A stretch of DNA of 64,000 bases from Spirosoma agri. GTDB taxonomy: Bacteria; Bacteroidota; Bacteroidia; Cytophagales; Spirosomataceae. The position numbers were made by a program, and so were the translations under genes. The stretch is from NCBI RefSeq assembly GCF_010747415.1, contig NZ_JAAGNZ010000006.1, forward strand, positions 28,290 through 92,289, read 5' to 3'. Shown here in pieces: positions 18,100-26,852 of the stretch. Position 1 is the first letter of the stretch, and each line of letters opens with the position of its first letter. Under the pieces are notes generated by a model. It was not told the origin of the DNA, made no database searches, and was given only the letters and a program-made list of their open reading frames with translations.

Positions 18100-19233
18100 A
18101 TGAAAGAGATTAAAGCCATACTTGATATCTATGACCAGATCGACTTGTCCCAGCGAAAGCTGGCACTGGCCACCGTTGTCTACGTAGAAGGATCAGCGTA
18201 TCGTCGACCCGGAGCCAGGATGCTTATCAGCGACGATGGCCGTTGGGAAGGAGCTATTAGTGGGGGTTGTCTGGAAGGTGATGCTCTCCGCAAAGCGCGG
18301 CAAGTTATCCTGGATGGTCAATCCATGGTAGTTCGCTACGACACAATGGATGATGATGCGAACAGCTTAGGGATCGGGCTGGGTTGCAATGGCATCATCG
18401 ATGTGTTTATCGAGCCCATTGATCCCACGGATGAGACCAACCCCATTGCCCTGTTACGAGACTTCGTCCAGCTGCGGGATCAGCGTGTTATCGCTACGGT
18501 TTACCGAAGTGACCCCGCGACAAGGCTATCGGCAGGATCCCGGTTTGTCTGTACGGATAATTCGGTTGACGCCGTTCCGGGCTGGCTTCTGAACGATATG
18601 GAAGCCGTTATGGACCTGGGCAAACCCTTGACGACGACCTACCTGCTGGAGGGTGGCTTGGTGGATATGTTCATCGAGCGGATTGATACCGGCATCGAAC
18701 TAGTCATTTTTGGAGCTGGCTACGATACAATTCCGCTCACGCGTCTTGCCACCGAAATCGGATGGCAGGTGACCATTACCGAAGACTGCATCGCGCACCT
18801 GTCGCCTAAACGATTTCCCGAGGCCACCTGTGTGCTGTATGTAGACGCGCAGGCGGTGACCCAGAAAATTTCGATTACGGACCGGACTGCCGCCGTTTTA
18901 ATGTCCCATAATTACAAGTATGACCAGGCTGTTTTGACAAACCTGCTAGCTACTATCGTACCCTACGTAGGCGTTTTAGGCCCCCGCAAACGATATGAAA
19001 AAATGCAAAATGAGTGGCGTAATACGGGCCACCATTTTTCACAACAGGAACTAGATCGGGTTCATTCTCCGATAGGCTTAGACCTGGGGGCCGAAACCCC
19101 GGATGAAATCGCGCTGTCTATTCTATCTGAAATTAAAGCTTTTTTCAGCCAGCGGACAGGCGGTTTCCTGAAAGAGAAAATAGGGCCTATCCATGAACGG
19201 CAATTAACTCCAGCGTCGGAGACTTTAGTTTAA
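18100..19233 (+). CDS. paoD: XdhC/PaoD family molybdenum cofactor maturation protein
   Basis: A 377-residue XdhC/CoxI family protein. The N-terminal XdhC motif is visible (GSAYRRPGARMLIS and GAISGGCLEGDA), then the C-terminal Rossmann-like domain (VIFGAGYDTIPLTRLA, VGVLGPRKRYEKM and the typical IGLDLGAETPDEIALSI). Such proteins bind and sulfurate the molybdenum cofactor and insert it into xanthine oxidase family enzymes; PaoD serves PaoABC. It is the only one in the window and lies between the two pao operons, so it probably serves both. ATG 18100 is preferred to the TTG two codons upstream. Confidence 0.9.
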   Translation: MKEIKAILDIYDQIDLSQRKLALATVVYVEGSAYRRPGARMLISDDGRWEGAISGGCLEGDALRKARQVILDGQSMVVRYDTMDDDANSLGIGLGCNGIIDVFIEPIDPTDETNPIALLRDFVQLRDQRVIATVYRSDPATRLSAGSRFVCTDNSVDAVPGWLLNDMEAVMDLGKPLTTTYLLEGGLVDMFIERIDTGIELVIFGAGYDTIPLTRLATEIGWQVTITEDCIAHLSPKRFPEATCVLYVDAQAVTQKISITDRTAAVLMSHNYKYDQAVLTNLLATIVPYVGVLGPRKRYEKMQNEWRNTGHHFSQQELDRVHSPIGLDLGAETPDEIALSILSEIKAFFSQRTGGFLKEKIGPIHERQLTPASETLV

Positions 19234-19262
19234 TTGTTCTATCCATTAACGCTCAACATAAA

Positions 19263-20495
19263 ATGAAAAATCACGGCCTAATATTGATTGCCAGTATCTG
19301 CTTTGGGCTTACGTCTTGCTCGCCCGACGTGGCCGATAACGCAAATCCTCCAACGGGCTCCACCGGCTCAGCAGCGGTTGAAACCAACCCGGCGAACTCA
19401 ACCTATCGCCCAGCCTTTTCGGGCCAAACCAGAATCGCAGGAGTCAGTACCACGACTCCTTTCACGAGTAGCGTAGTAACCGAATCACTGCGAAGTCCCT
19501 GGGGAATTACCAACCTGCCCGATGGGCGACTGCTTATCACCGAGAAGGCCGGTAGCATGCGCTTGGCTACCCCGGCTGGTCAGCTTAGTGGACCCATCAC
19601 GGGAATTCCAGCGGTTAATCCCGCGGGTCAGGGGGGACTATTGGGCGTCCGGGTTGACCCCGCTTTTAGTACCAACCGAATGATCTACTGGGTATTTTCC
19701 GAAGCGCGGCCTGATGGGAACGTAACGGCAGTGGCCAAGGGCACCTTATCACCCGATGAAACAAGAATTGAGGGAGCAACGGTCATTTACCGCGCCTTAC
19801 CCGCATACTCTGGAATAGCGCATTATGGGGGTCGGCTGGTGATTGATCCAGCAGGGAACTTGCTGGTGAGTACGGGAGAGCGTTCAGACCTGGTTACCCG
19901 GCCGCAAGCGCAGTCGATTAACTCAGGTCTGGGCAAAATCATTCGCATCAATAAAGACGGCACGGCTTCCAGCGGTAATCCCTTGGCGACTACGGCCGGG
20001 GCCTTACCCGAAGTTTATTCACTTGGCCTTCGTAACCCACAAGGACTGGCTTTTCACCCGGTAACGGGCGAGCTATGGGAAAGTGAGCACGGTCCAAGAG
20101 GAGGTGATGAGATCAACCGAATTCAACCTGGCGCAAATTATGGCTGGCCGATCATCACGTATGGGATTGAATACAGTGGAACCCGGGTGGGTGAGGGTAT
20201 TCAGCAACGGGAAGGGCTGGAACAACCGGTTTATTACTGGGACCCAGTCATCTCCCCTAGCGGAATGACGTTTTATACCAGCAATCGAATTCCGGAGTGG
20301 CAAAACAATCTGTTCATTGGGTCACTGAGCGGGATGCACCTGGTCCGCCTGGTGATCGCAAACAACCGGGTGGTTGGTGAAGAACGATTGCTGGCGGGTG
20401 AGGGGCAGCGTTTTAGGGACGTCACCCAGGGGATAGATGGGGCTTTGTATGCTATTACAGACGGAGGAAGATTGTACCGGATCGATCGGCGATAA
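19263..20495 (+). CDS. PQQ-dependent sugar dehydrogenase family lipoprotein
   Basis: A 410-residue glucose/sorbosone dehydrogenase family protein. A lipoprotein signal ends at C19 (LTSC), so it is membrane-anchored outside the cytoplasm. Beta-propeller motifs include LRSPWGITNLPDGRLLITEK, GLRNPQGLAFHPVTGELW and the signature HGPRGGDEINRI followed by NYGWP. Members oxidise aldose sugars using PQQ; some homologues have other roles. It lies 29 bases after paoD, so it likely shares that transcript. No PQQ synthesis gene is in the window. Confidence 0.9.
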   Translation: MKNHGLILIASICFGLTSCSPDVADNANPPTGSTGSAAVETNPANSTYRPAFSGQTRIAGVSTTTPFTSSVVTESLRSPWGITNLPDGRLLITEKAGSMRLATPAGQLSGPITGIPAVNPAGQGGLLGVRVDPAFSTNRMIYWVFSEARPDGNVTAVAKGTLSPDETRIEGATVIYRALPAYSGIAHYGGRLVIDPAGNLLVSTGERSDLVTRPQAQSINSGLGKIIRINKDGTASSGNPLATTAGALPEVYSLGLRNPQGLAFHPVTGELWESEHGPRGGDEINRIQPGANYGWPIITYGIEYSGTRVGEGIQQREGLEQPVYYWDPVISPSGMTFYTSNRIPEWQNNLFIGSLSGMHLVRLVIANNRVVGEERLLAGEGQRFRDVTQGIDGALYAITDGGRLYRIDRR

Positions 20496-20556
20496 GGGTC
20501 ACTGATTGTAATCTGATCACCAACATTTACAGACACATCAAACCTAACAAAAACGC

Positions 20557-20910
20557 ATGAATGGCCATTTCTTAACTAAAATTAGACCCTACGCCTGGTA
20601 TCCTGCGAGCACAAACCCGCCCCAGTTAAGTTTGGAAGAAGAGATGAGTTACCAACTCATTCTAAATATTGCGCTCGTTGGTGTGGTCGCTGGTTTCTAT
20701 GATCATAAACGAAACCAGTTTTGCAAAAACTGCGAACGCTATTTCGGCTCGCATTGCGAACGGTTTGACCAGTACAATGACATTGACAGCATCAATAAAA
20801 GCCTGGCATGGACGTACGAACCGGTCAATAAAGTTTTGGCCTGGATGCTCATACCTCTCCCCGTCTTATCTAGCCTATATCAAGCTCACCCAGAAGCCGG
20901 GTTGAACTAA
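20557..20910 (+). CDS. hypothetical small protein with a hydrophobic segment
   Basis: A 117-residue protein, or 88 residues if the internal ATG at 20644 is used. That ATG is attractive because the protein would then begin with a hydrophobic segment (LILNIALVGVVAGFY). A Cys cluster follows (FCKNCERYFGSHCERF), then a second hydrophobic stretch near the C-terminus. It lies 61 bases after the sugar dehydrogenase gene. I do not recognise the family; a metal-binding small membrane protein is possible. Confidence 0.5.
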   Translation: MNGHFLTKIRPYAWYPASTNPPQLSLEEEMSYQLILNIALVGVVAGFYDHKRNQFCKNCERYFGSHCERFDQYNDIDSINKSLAWTYEPVNKVLAWMLIPLPVLSSLYQAHPEAGLN

Positions 20911-21347
20911 GCGACTGGTTGATTCATAAACCGTATAGTCTATAACGATGAGCCTACTAGGCAGACTTCACACCAAGCAATCATAAACAAACGAATAATA
21001 TCCTTTATTAATCGTGCGAATGGCTTGGTACTACAGTCAGTTCACCAGCATGCTGGTGTAATCGTATTTTCATAATTGAACGGGTAATTTTTAGCCTACA
21101 ACAAATGCCTTTCTACTCAATTGCTATTCCTGATGCACGTTTAAGTCCTTAGTAAATAAGCTTTAACAGCCAGAACAAACCTTTATTGGAAACTAATCCG
21201 CCCACCTATCTATCCTGCCTAGAGATGCGGTATTCATAAAAAAGGCTGTGGTTTTGCTATAAACCAGCCCATGTCTTTCGGGTAATTTTGTGTACTGAAA
21301 AGTAATCCTTTCAACTTCATAACGTTCAACGTTATCAATGAATCAGT
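20911..21347. other. intergenic region carrying the pao2 promoter
   Basis: About 435 bases with no gene. The right end carries copy C of the shared promoter element (21221-21290). Nothing else was recognised in the left 300 bases. Confidence 0.5.
21221..21290 (+). promoter_or_regulatory. shared promoter element, copy C (pao2)
   Basis: Third copy: AGAGATGCG at 21221, CATAAA at 21235, TATAAA at 21258 (23 bases later), and a perfect Bacteroidota -7 box TAATTTTG at 21283-21290, again ending 32 bases after the TATAAA start. This copy has the best -7 match and lies 57 bases before the lipoprotein gene that leads into the second pao operon. Confidence 0.75.
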
Positions 21348-21851
21348 ATGAAAACAATAAACGGGTCGCGACTTACCTTACTTCTATTTTTTCTTATCGG
21401 AATCATGGCGTGCAAAATGGATGACAATGGGGCTCCTTCGGCTGCTGTGCCTGAAAACAGCGGCAACACGGAACCGGATACGGCTAGTACTAAGCCGCTC
21501 GGCAATAAGCTTAGAATCCGAGTCGGGGCCACTACGTTCACCGCAACCCTGCTGGACAATCCGACTGTCACGGCCTTTAAAACCAGGCTACCCATGACTG
21601 TCTCGATGAGTGAGTTAAACGGGAACGAAAAACTTTACAATTTCCCCGCAGGCTTGCCTACCAATTCAGCCAATCCCCGAACGATTAATGCCGGTGATCT
21701 GATGTTGTATGGGTCCACTACATTGGTACTCTTTTATAAGTCATTCCCGACAAGCTATAGTTACACCAAACTGGGACAGGTCGATAACCCAGCCGGACTT
21801 GAAGCTGCCTTGGGATCGGGTAGTGTAACGGTAAGTTACGACCTACAATAG
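21348..21851 (+). CDS. cyclophilin-like fold lipoprotein
   Basis: A 167-residue lipoprotein. The signal ends at the Cys in GIMACK (about C22), followed by a Ser/Pro/Asn linker. From about residue 53 it shows a bacterial cyclophilin-like domain: TFTATLLDNPTVTAFKTRLP, SELNGNEKLYN, GDLMLYGSTTLVLFYK and SYSYTKLGQVDNPAGLEAAL are typical of that family. These domains usually occur next to redox genes and lack a proven activity. It is the first gene after copy C of the shared promoter and is 74 bases before the second paoA gene. Confidence 0.82.
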   Translation: MKTINGSRLTLLLFFLIGIMACKMDDNGAPSAAVPENSGNTEPDTASTKPLGNKLRIRVGATTFTATLLDNPTVTAFKTRLPMTVSMSELNGNEKLYNFPAGLPTNSANPRTINAGDLMLYGSTTLVLFYKSFPTSYSYTKLGQVDNPAGLEAALGSGSVTVSYDLQ

Positions 21852-21925
21852 CCTAAACGTTTCCGGCTCCCAATGGGTACCCAGAGCAGAAACTAGTAAT
21901 CTCCTAACCTTAAAAATAAAGCTAT

Positions 21926-22603
21926 ATGGATGAGATTAAAAACATAGAAGACGAGTCAACTAACTCAGCATCATCCAGGCGGATTTTCCTGAAGCAATCG
22001 TCTGCGCTGGCCGCGCTAGTTATGACTCCGCCAGCCGCCATGGCTGCGGTCAACAATGGACTAAATGAAAAAGTAGCCACTGCGTTTGAGCAGATGCCAC
22101 TTCATGTCAATATCAACGGGACGATTCGGCAGCTATCCATTGAGCCACGCGTCACGCTGCTCGATCTGTTGCGCGAGCAACTCCACCTGACTGGCACCAA
22201 GAAAGGGTGTGACCACGGCCAATGCGGAGCCTGCACGGTTCATGTTGATGGTGCGCGGGTCAACGCCTGCCTGACCCTGGCCATGACCACTGAAGGTTGC
22301 CAGGTAACGACAATTGAAGGCCTGACGGACGGAGATCGGAATCGCTCCGGCGAACCGGCCGCATCACCCGCGACAGCCCGATTACACCCCATGCAGGAAG
22401 CCTTTATCAAGCATGATGGTTTCCAGTGCGGGTACTGCACCCCCGGTCAGATCATGTCGGCGGTGGCCTGCATCCGCGAAGGGCACGCCAACAGTCCCGA
22501 CGAGATCCGCGAATACATGAGTGGCAACATCTGCCGCTGCGGGGCCTATGCCAACATTGTCGATGCGATCATGGACGTAAAAAAAGGAGGAGCCAAGGTA
22601 TGA
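21926..22603 (+). CDS. paoA: periplasmic aldehyde oxidoreductase, 2Fe-2S subunit (copy 2)
   Basis: A 225-residue iron-sulfur subunit, paralogous to the gene at 10044. The Tat motif is exact (SRRIFLK, 17-23). Cluster ligands are C95, C100, C103 and C115, with a second set in FQCGYCTPGQ and NICRCGAY. It has a longer loop before the second cluster (GDRNRSGEPAASPATARLHP) than copy 1 and lacks the copy 1 insert. Its stop overlaps the paoB start (ATGA) and a strong purine-rich ribosome site (AAAGGAGGA, 22583-22591) precedes that start. Confidence 0.92.
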   Translation: MDEIKNIEDESTNSASSRRIFLKQSSALAALVMTPPAAMAAVNNGLNEKVATAFEQMPLHVNINGTIRQLSIEPRVTLLDLLREQLHLTGTKKGCDHGQCGACTVHVDGARVNACLTLAMTTEGCQVTTIEGLTDGDRNRSGEPAASPATARLHPMQEAFIKHDGFQCGYCTPGQIMSAVACIREGHANSPDEIREYMSGNICRCGAYANIVDAIMDVKKGGAKV

Positions 22604-23619
22604 ATCCGTTTCAGTTTACGCGGGTTACGACCCCTAAAGCCGCCATTACTGCAATCACGAAAGAAAGTGGCACCTACTTTCTGGCGGGCGGCACCAATCT
22701 CATCGACTTGATAAAGCGCGAGGTTATCAAGCCCGAACGCTTGGTCGACATTAATAAGCTGCCGCTGGCCACGATTGAAAAAACAGCCACCGGTCTGCGG
22801 ATTGGGGCCATGGCCAAAAATTCGGCCGTGGCTGACAACGAACTAGTGAGGAAGCATTTTCCGCTGCTGTCGATGGCCCTGAATGCAGGTGCTTCGGCCC
22901 AGCTTCGAAATATGGCCACGGTTGGCGGCAATATGATGCAGCGCACCCGCTGCGCGTATTTCTACGATACGTCGATGCCCTGCAACAAGCGTAGCTCCGT
23001 ACAGGCAGGTCCCGACAAAGGACAGGCCAATGGGCCAGCGGGTTGCGGAGCCATTGGCGGTCACAATCGAATGCACGCCATTTTTGGCACCAGTAATAAG
23101 TGCATTGCCGTTCACCCCAGCGATATGTGTATTGCGCTCGTGGCACTGGATGCAACGGTGAATGTGTCGGGTCCCAAGGGCGACCGTAAAATTCCGTTCA
23201 GCGAGTTCCACCGGCTACCTGGCGAGCTACCGCAGAAAGATAATACCCTGCAGCCTGGTGAACTGATTATGTCGGTTGATCTACCGACGAACCAGTTTGC
23301 GGAGCATTCGCACTACCTGAAAGTGAGGGATAGAGCTTCGTATGCCTTCGCGCTGATATCGGTGGGTGTCGGACTTGACATGAAAGGCAAGACGATTCTA
23401 AACGCTCGGCTAGCGATGGGTGGGGTTGCCCACAAACCCTGGCGACTGACGGCGGCTGAGGAATTCCTTAAAGGAAAAGCCGCTACCGAAGCCAACTTTA
23501 AACAGGCCGCCACGCTGGCCATGCAAGGGGCGAAAGGCTACGGCGAGAATGATTTCAAACTCACGCTGGCCCCGAACTCGATTGTTGACGCGCTGAAAAC
23601 CGCCACTAAAACCGCCTGA
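22600..23619 (+). CDS. paoB: aldehyde oxidoreductase FAD-binding subunit (copy 2)
   Basis: A 339-residue FAD subunit. The start is the ATG at 22600, which overlaps the paoA stop, rather than an earlier in-frame start inside paoA, because the protein then aligns with copy 1 from the first residue. FAD motif AGGTNLIDLIK is at 29-39. The four Cys for the [4Fe-4S] cluster are C118, C128, C149 and C168; the gap between the second and third is 20 residues against 8 in copy 1, so a 12-residue Gly/Pro-rich insertion sits in the cluster loop. Confidence 0.92.
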   Translation: MNPFQFTRVTTPKAAITAITKESGTYFLAGGTNLIDLIKREVIKPERLVDINKLPLATIEKTATGLRIGAMAKNSAVADNELVRKHFPLLSMALNAGASAQLRNMATVGGNMMQRTRCAYFYDTSMPCNKRSSVQAGPDKGQANGPAGCGAIGGHNRMHAIFGTSNKCIAVHPSDMCIALVALDATVNVSGPKGDRKIPFSEFHRLPGELPQKDNTLQPGELIMSVDLPTNQFAEHSHYLKVRDRASYAFALISVGVGLDMKGKTILNARLAMGGVAHKPWRLTAAEEFLKGKAATEANFKQAATLAMQGAKGYGENDFKLTLAPNSIVDALKTATKTA

Positions 23620-23621
23620 TC

Positions 23622-25859
23622 ATGACAAATAACACAAAAAATCCTCCGATTGATCGAATCGACGGGCGGATGAAAGTGACTGGTGGGGCCAAGTACTTCG
23701 CCGATTTTGAGTTACCAAATACATCCTATTGCGTCATCGTCGGCAGCGAAATTGCGAAAGGAGCTATCACTAGTCTGGATACCAAAAAAGCGCAGGGTGC
23801 ACCCGGCGTACTGGGTGTGTTTACGCACCAGAATATGCCGCCCATTCCGGGCTGGGACGCCCCCGTGGGTGGTGAAGCGGACGGGCCAGCACCCAAGCCG
23901 AAAACGGAGGAGACCTATAGGATTCTAAGCAGTCCCAAAATCCTGTTCGATGGTCAGCCTATCGCTATCGTAGTGGCCGATACCTACGAACGGGCCATCT
24001 ATGCGGCTTCCCTCGTCAAAGCGACGTATACCAAACAAGCAGCCCGCACTGATCTGCAAAAACATGTGTCGGAAGGCGTTGCGCCAAGGGGAGCCGATGG
24101 AGGCAACTACCTGCGGGGAACAGCCGACGGTTACAAAACCGCTCCGGTTACCCTCGAAGCCAACTACACGATTCCAGTGGAAGTGCACAACCCCATGGAA
24201 CTGCATGGTATACTAGCTCACTGGACGGGCGACAAGCAGCTACTGATCTATGCCAAAACACAAGGTGTGAATGCTACGCAAAATGCGATGGCGCAAGCCT
24301 TTAAAATCGACCCCAAGAACATCCATGTGCATACGGAGTTCATGGGTGGCGGCTTTGGTATGGGGCTGCGTACCTGGCCACAGGAAACGGCGGTGGTAGC
24401 CATTGCCCGAAAAATTGGGCGACCGCTGAAACTGGTGATGAACCGGAGTCAGATGTTTACGCTGGTGGGTCACCGGCCCACTACGGTGCAGACGATCAAC
24501 ATGGGGGCCGATCAGGACGGGAAACTGATCGGGATTGCCCACGCAGCTACCGCCGAAACGGCCAGATACGAGGATTTTACCGAAGCGACCGTCAACATGA
24601 CCAAGTTCATGTATGCCTGCCCCAACGTAAGTACCCGATACCGCATCGTGCGGCTTGACCGGAGCGTACCGATCTGGATGCGGGGCCCCGGTGAAGCCAC
24701 GGGTGCGTTTGCGCTGGAGTCAGCCATGGACGAAATGGCCCACAAACTGAACCTCGACCCGATAGAATTTCGCCTGCGCAATTACAGCGAGACTGATCCG
24801 GAACGAAACCGACCCTATTCGAGCAAAAACCTAAAAGAAGCGTATCAGCGTGGAGCCGACGCCATTGGCTGGAAAGAGCGGAAGAACCAGCCGGGCAGCA
24901 CCCGTGATGGTGACTGGCTGATTGGCTATGGCATGAGTACCGGCGTATTTAGCGCCTTCCGCTGGGAGGCCAGCGCCCGTGCCTTACTAAAGGCGGATGG
25001 ATCACTAACGATTCAAAGTGCCGTGACCGACATCGGGCCGGGCACCGGAACGGCTCTGACGATGATCGCGCACAACGTACTGGGCGTACCTATGAACCGC
25101 ATCAAGATTGAGTACGGAGATACGTCGCTTCCCAAGGCGCCCACACAGGGCGGATCAGCCATTGTCTCCGCCGTGGGGTCGGCGGTTTTTGATGCCTGTA
25201 CAGGCATCAAAAACGAACTGATGGAGCTAGCCCTTAAGGCGGGTGCTCCCCTGGCGGGGCGGCAGGCCGACGAACTGACGCTGGCCGATGGCGTGCTGTC
25301 GGTTTCAACCGATTCGGGAAAGAAAGTTTCCGTCAGCGACCTGATGCAGGCCAATAAGCTGACCGTGATCGACAAAACGAAAGATTCGAAGGGAAGTCCG
25401 GAACAAGAGAAATATTCGATGTATTCGTTTTCGGTGCATTTCGTACAGGTACGGGTCAATCCGCTGACGGGTGTGGTGCGGGTGAGTAAGGCAGTAAGCG
25501 TAGCTGATTCGGGTCGTATCGTGAGCCCCAAAACGGCGGCCAGTCAGATGATCGGGGGCGTGGCCGGTGGCATCGGTATGGCCCTGACCGAAGAAGCGGT
25601 CATTGACCACCGATTCGGTCGTTTCGTCAATAACAACCTGGCTGATTATCACGTAGCGGTTCACGCCGACGTACCCGCCATTGAAACGATCATGATCGAC
25701 AAGCCCGACCCGATTATCAATCCGATGGGTGCCAAAGGGATGGGTGAAATTGCCCTGATCGGATTTGCCGGAGCCGTGGCCAACGCGGTTTTCAACGCCA
25801 CCGGTCAGCGTGTCCGTGACCTGCCTATCACCCCTGATAAGCTACTGCGTACGGTTTAA
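23622..25859 (+). CDS. paoC: aldehyde oxidoreductase molybdenum-cofactor subunit (copy 2)
   Basis: A 745-residue catalytic subunit paralogous to the one at 11694. Cofactor motifs are EFMGGGFGMGLRTWPQE and MRGPGEATGAFALESAMDE; the base Glu is E709 in KGMGEIALIG. It starts 2 bases after paoB. Sequence differences around the active-site loops suggest a different substrate from copy 1. A clean hairpin terminator follows. Confidence 0.94.
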   Translation: MTNNTKNPPIDRIDGRMKVTGGAKYFADFELPNTSYCVIVGSEIAKGAITSLDTKKAQGAPGVLGVFTHQNMPPIPGWDAPVGGEADGPAPKPKTEETYRILSSPKILFDGQPIAIVVADTYERAIYAASLVKATYTKQAARTDLQKHVSEGVAPRGADGGNYLRGTADGYKTAPVTLEANYTIPVEVHNPMELHGILAHWTGDKQLLIYAKTQGVNATQNAMAQAFKIDPKNIHVHTEFMGGGFGMGLRTWPQETAVVAIARKIGRPLKLVMNRSQMFTLVGHRPTTVQTINMGADQDGKLIGIAHAATAETARYEDFTEATVNMTKFMYACPNVSTRYRIVRLDRSVPIWMRGPGEATGAFALESAMDEMAHKLNLDPIEFRLRNYSETDPERNRPYSSKNLKEAYQRGADAIGWKERKNQPGSTRDGDWLIGYGMSTGVFSAFRWEASARALLKADGSLTIQSAVTDIGPGTGTALTMIAHNVLGVPMNRIKIEYGDTSLPKAPTQGGSAIVSAVGSAVFDACTGIKNELMELALKAGAPLAGRQADELTLADGVLSVSTDSGKKVSVSDLMQANKLTVIDKTKDSKGSPEQEKYSMYSFSVHFVQVRVNPLTGVVRVSKAVSVADSGRIVSPKTAASQMIGGVAGGIGMALTEEAVIDHRFGRFVNNNLADYHVAVHADVPAIETIMIDKPDPIINPMGAKGMGEIALIGFAGAVANAVFNATGQRVRDLPITPDKLLRTV

Positions 25860-25862
25860 CTG

Positions 25863-25895
25863 CGTAAGAGCGGGAATTATTTACCCGCTCTTACG
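25863..25895 (+). terminator. terminator after the second pao operon
   Basis: Perfect 12-bp stem (25863-25874 with 25884-25895) and a 9-base loop, starting 4 bases after the paoC stop codon. It lacks a long T run, as is common in Bacteroidota terminators. Confidence 0.75.
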
Positions 25896-26011
25896 ATATG
25901 ATTAAATGCCATTGTGGCACCAAGTGCAGTTGTTAACCAGGCTGTTTTTATGAACGATGATGTAACGAGTCTATCCCACCGTATTTGACCTAATCATAGT
26001 CCCTGCCCGAA

Positions 26012-26758
26012 TTGCTAATAAAGCGCGTTTTGTCTGTTTTACTGTTCAGTCTTACTCCTTATCTCGTTTTTTCTCAACAAACAGATAGTTTGCTGCGGCA
26101 GAAAGGCTTAACGGGCGCTATTGCCGTCACCAACAATGGCGTTTCGCTGATTCCAACCTTCACCCTGGGCAAACCGGCTGTATTCTTCGATGTAGCGATG
26201 CGAAAAAACCGCTTGAGCTTCGAACCTCAATTGACCTTTGCGCTGAAAGATGCCAAACCCTGGTATTTTATCTTTTGGGTACGCTATAAGCTTCTGGAAA
26301 CCAAAAAGTTTCGACTGGGGACAGGGTTGCATCCATCAGTAGTTTTTGTAAATAGCCCACTGTTGCCCACCGGCACACCTGCCACTGATAATCTGACTGC
26401 GGTTCGCTATTTTGCGGGCGAACTAGCCCCCGTTTACCGTATTACCAGCAAAGTCAGCGTAGGTATGTATTACTTATACTCACACGGTCTTTCGGGCGGG
26501 TCCAAAAACACCCATTTTGTATCGCTTACTGGAAATGGTTTAACCAATCCTTTTTTTGGTTCGGTTTATATGAGGGTAGCCCCTCAACTGTATTTGGTAA
26601 CAATAGATGGACGGCAGGGTTACTATGCGACCGCTACGTTTACCCTGACAAAGCCCTCCTTTCCCATTGCTTTTTCCTCAATCATCAACCAAAAGATTCA
26701 GTCGGATATACCAAGCGATGATTTTGTCTGGAATGTCAGCCTTGCTTATTCCTACTGA
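26012..26758 (+). CDS. outer-membrane beta-barrel-like protein, exported
   Basis: A 248-residue protein with a Sec signal (hydrophobic residues 5-20, ending VFSQ) and alternating hydrophobic/aromatic strands through to a C-terminal aromatic strand ending SLAYSY, as in small outer-membrane barrels. No family is recognised. The start is a TTG at 26012; no in-frame ATG precedes it after the last stop, and the signal peptide fits this start. It may form a pore or bind a ligand for the neighbouring periplasmic enzymes, but nothing shows this directly. Confidence 0.7.
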   Translation: MLIKRVLSVLLFSLTPYLVFSQQTDSLLRQKGLTGAIAVTNNGVSLIPTFTLGKPAVFFDVAMRKNRLSFEPQLTFALKDAKPWYFIFWVRYKLLETKKFRLGTGLHPSVVFVNSPLLPTGTPATDNLTAVRYFAGELAPVYRITSKVSVGMYYLYSHGLSGGSKNTHFVSLTGNGLTNPFFGSVYMRVAPQLYLVTIDGRQGYYATATFTLTKPSFPIAFSSIINQKIQSDIPSDDFVWNVSLAYSY

Positions 26759-26852
26759 ACAATACCGGGTCGATTCGTTTAACTGGGTACAAAAGAAGAC
26801 ACAATGTCGATATAAATTTTTGCTGATTAACACCGACGTAACAAGAATAAAC

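Noticed and set aside
22426..22599. Extended N-terminus for the second paoB gene
   Set aside because: The extension is out of frame with paoA coding sequence and has no similarity to PaoB; the ATG at 22600 with a strong ribosome site and ATGA overlap is better.
25013..25664. Minus-strand reading frames inside paoC copy 2
   Set aside because: Same reason: shadows of a well-supported gene.
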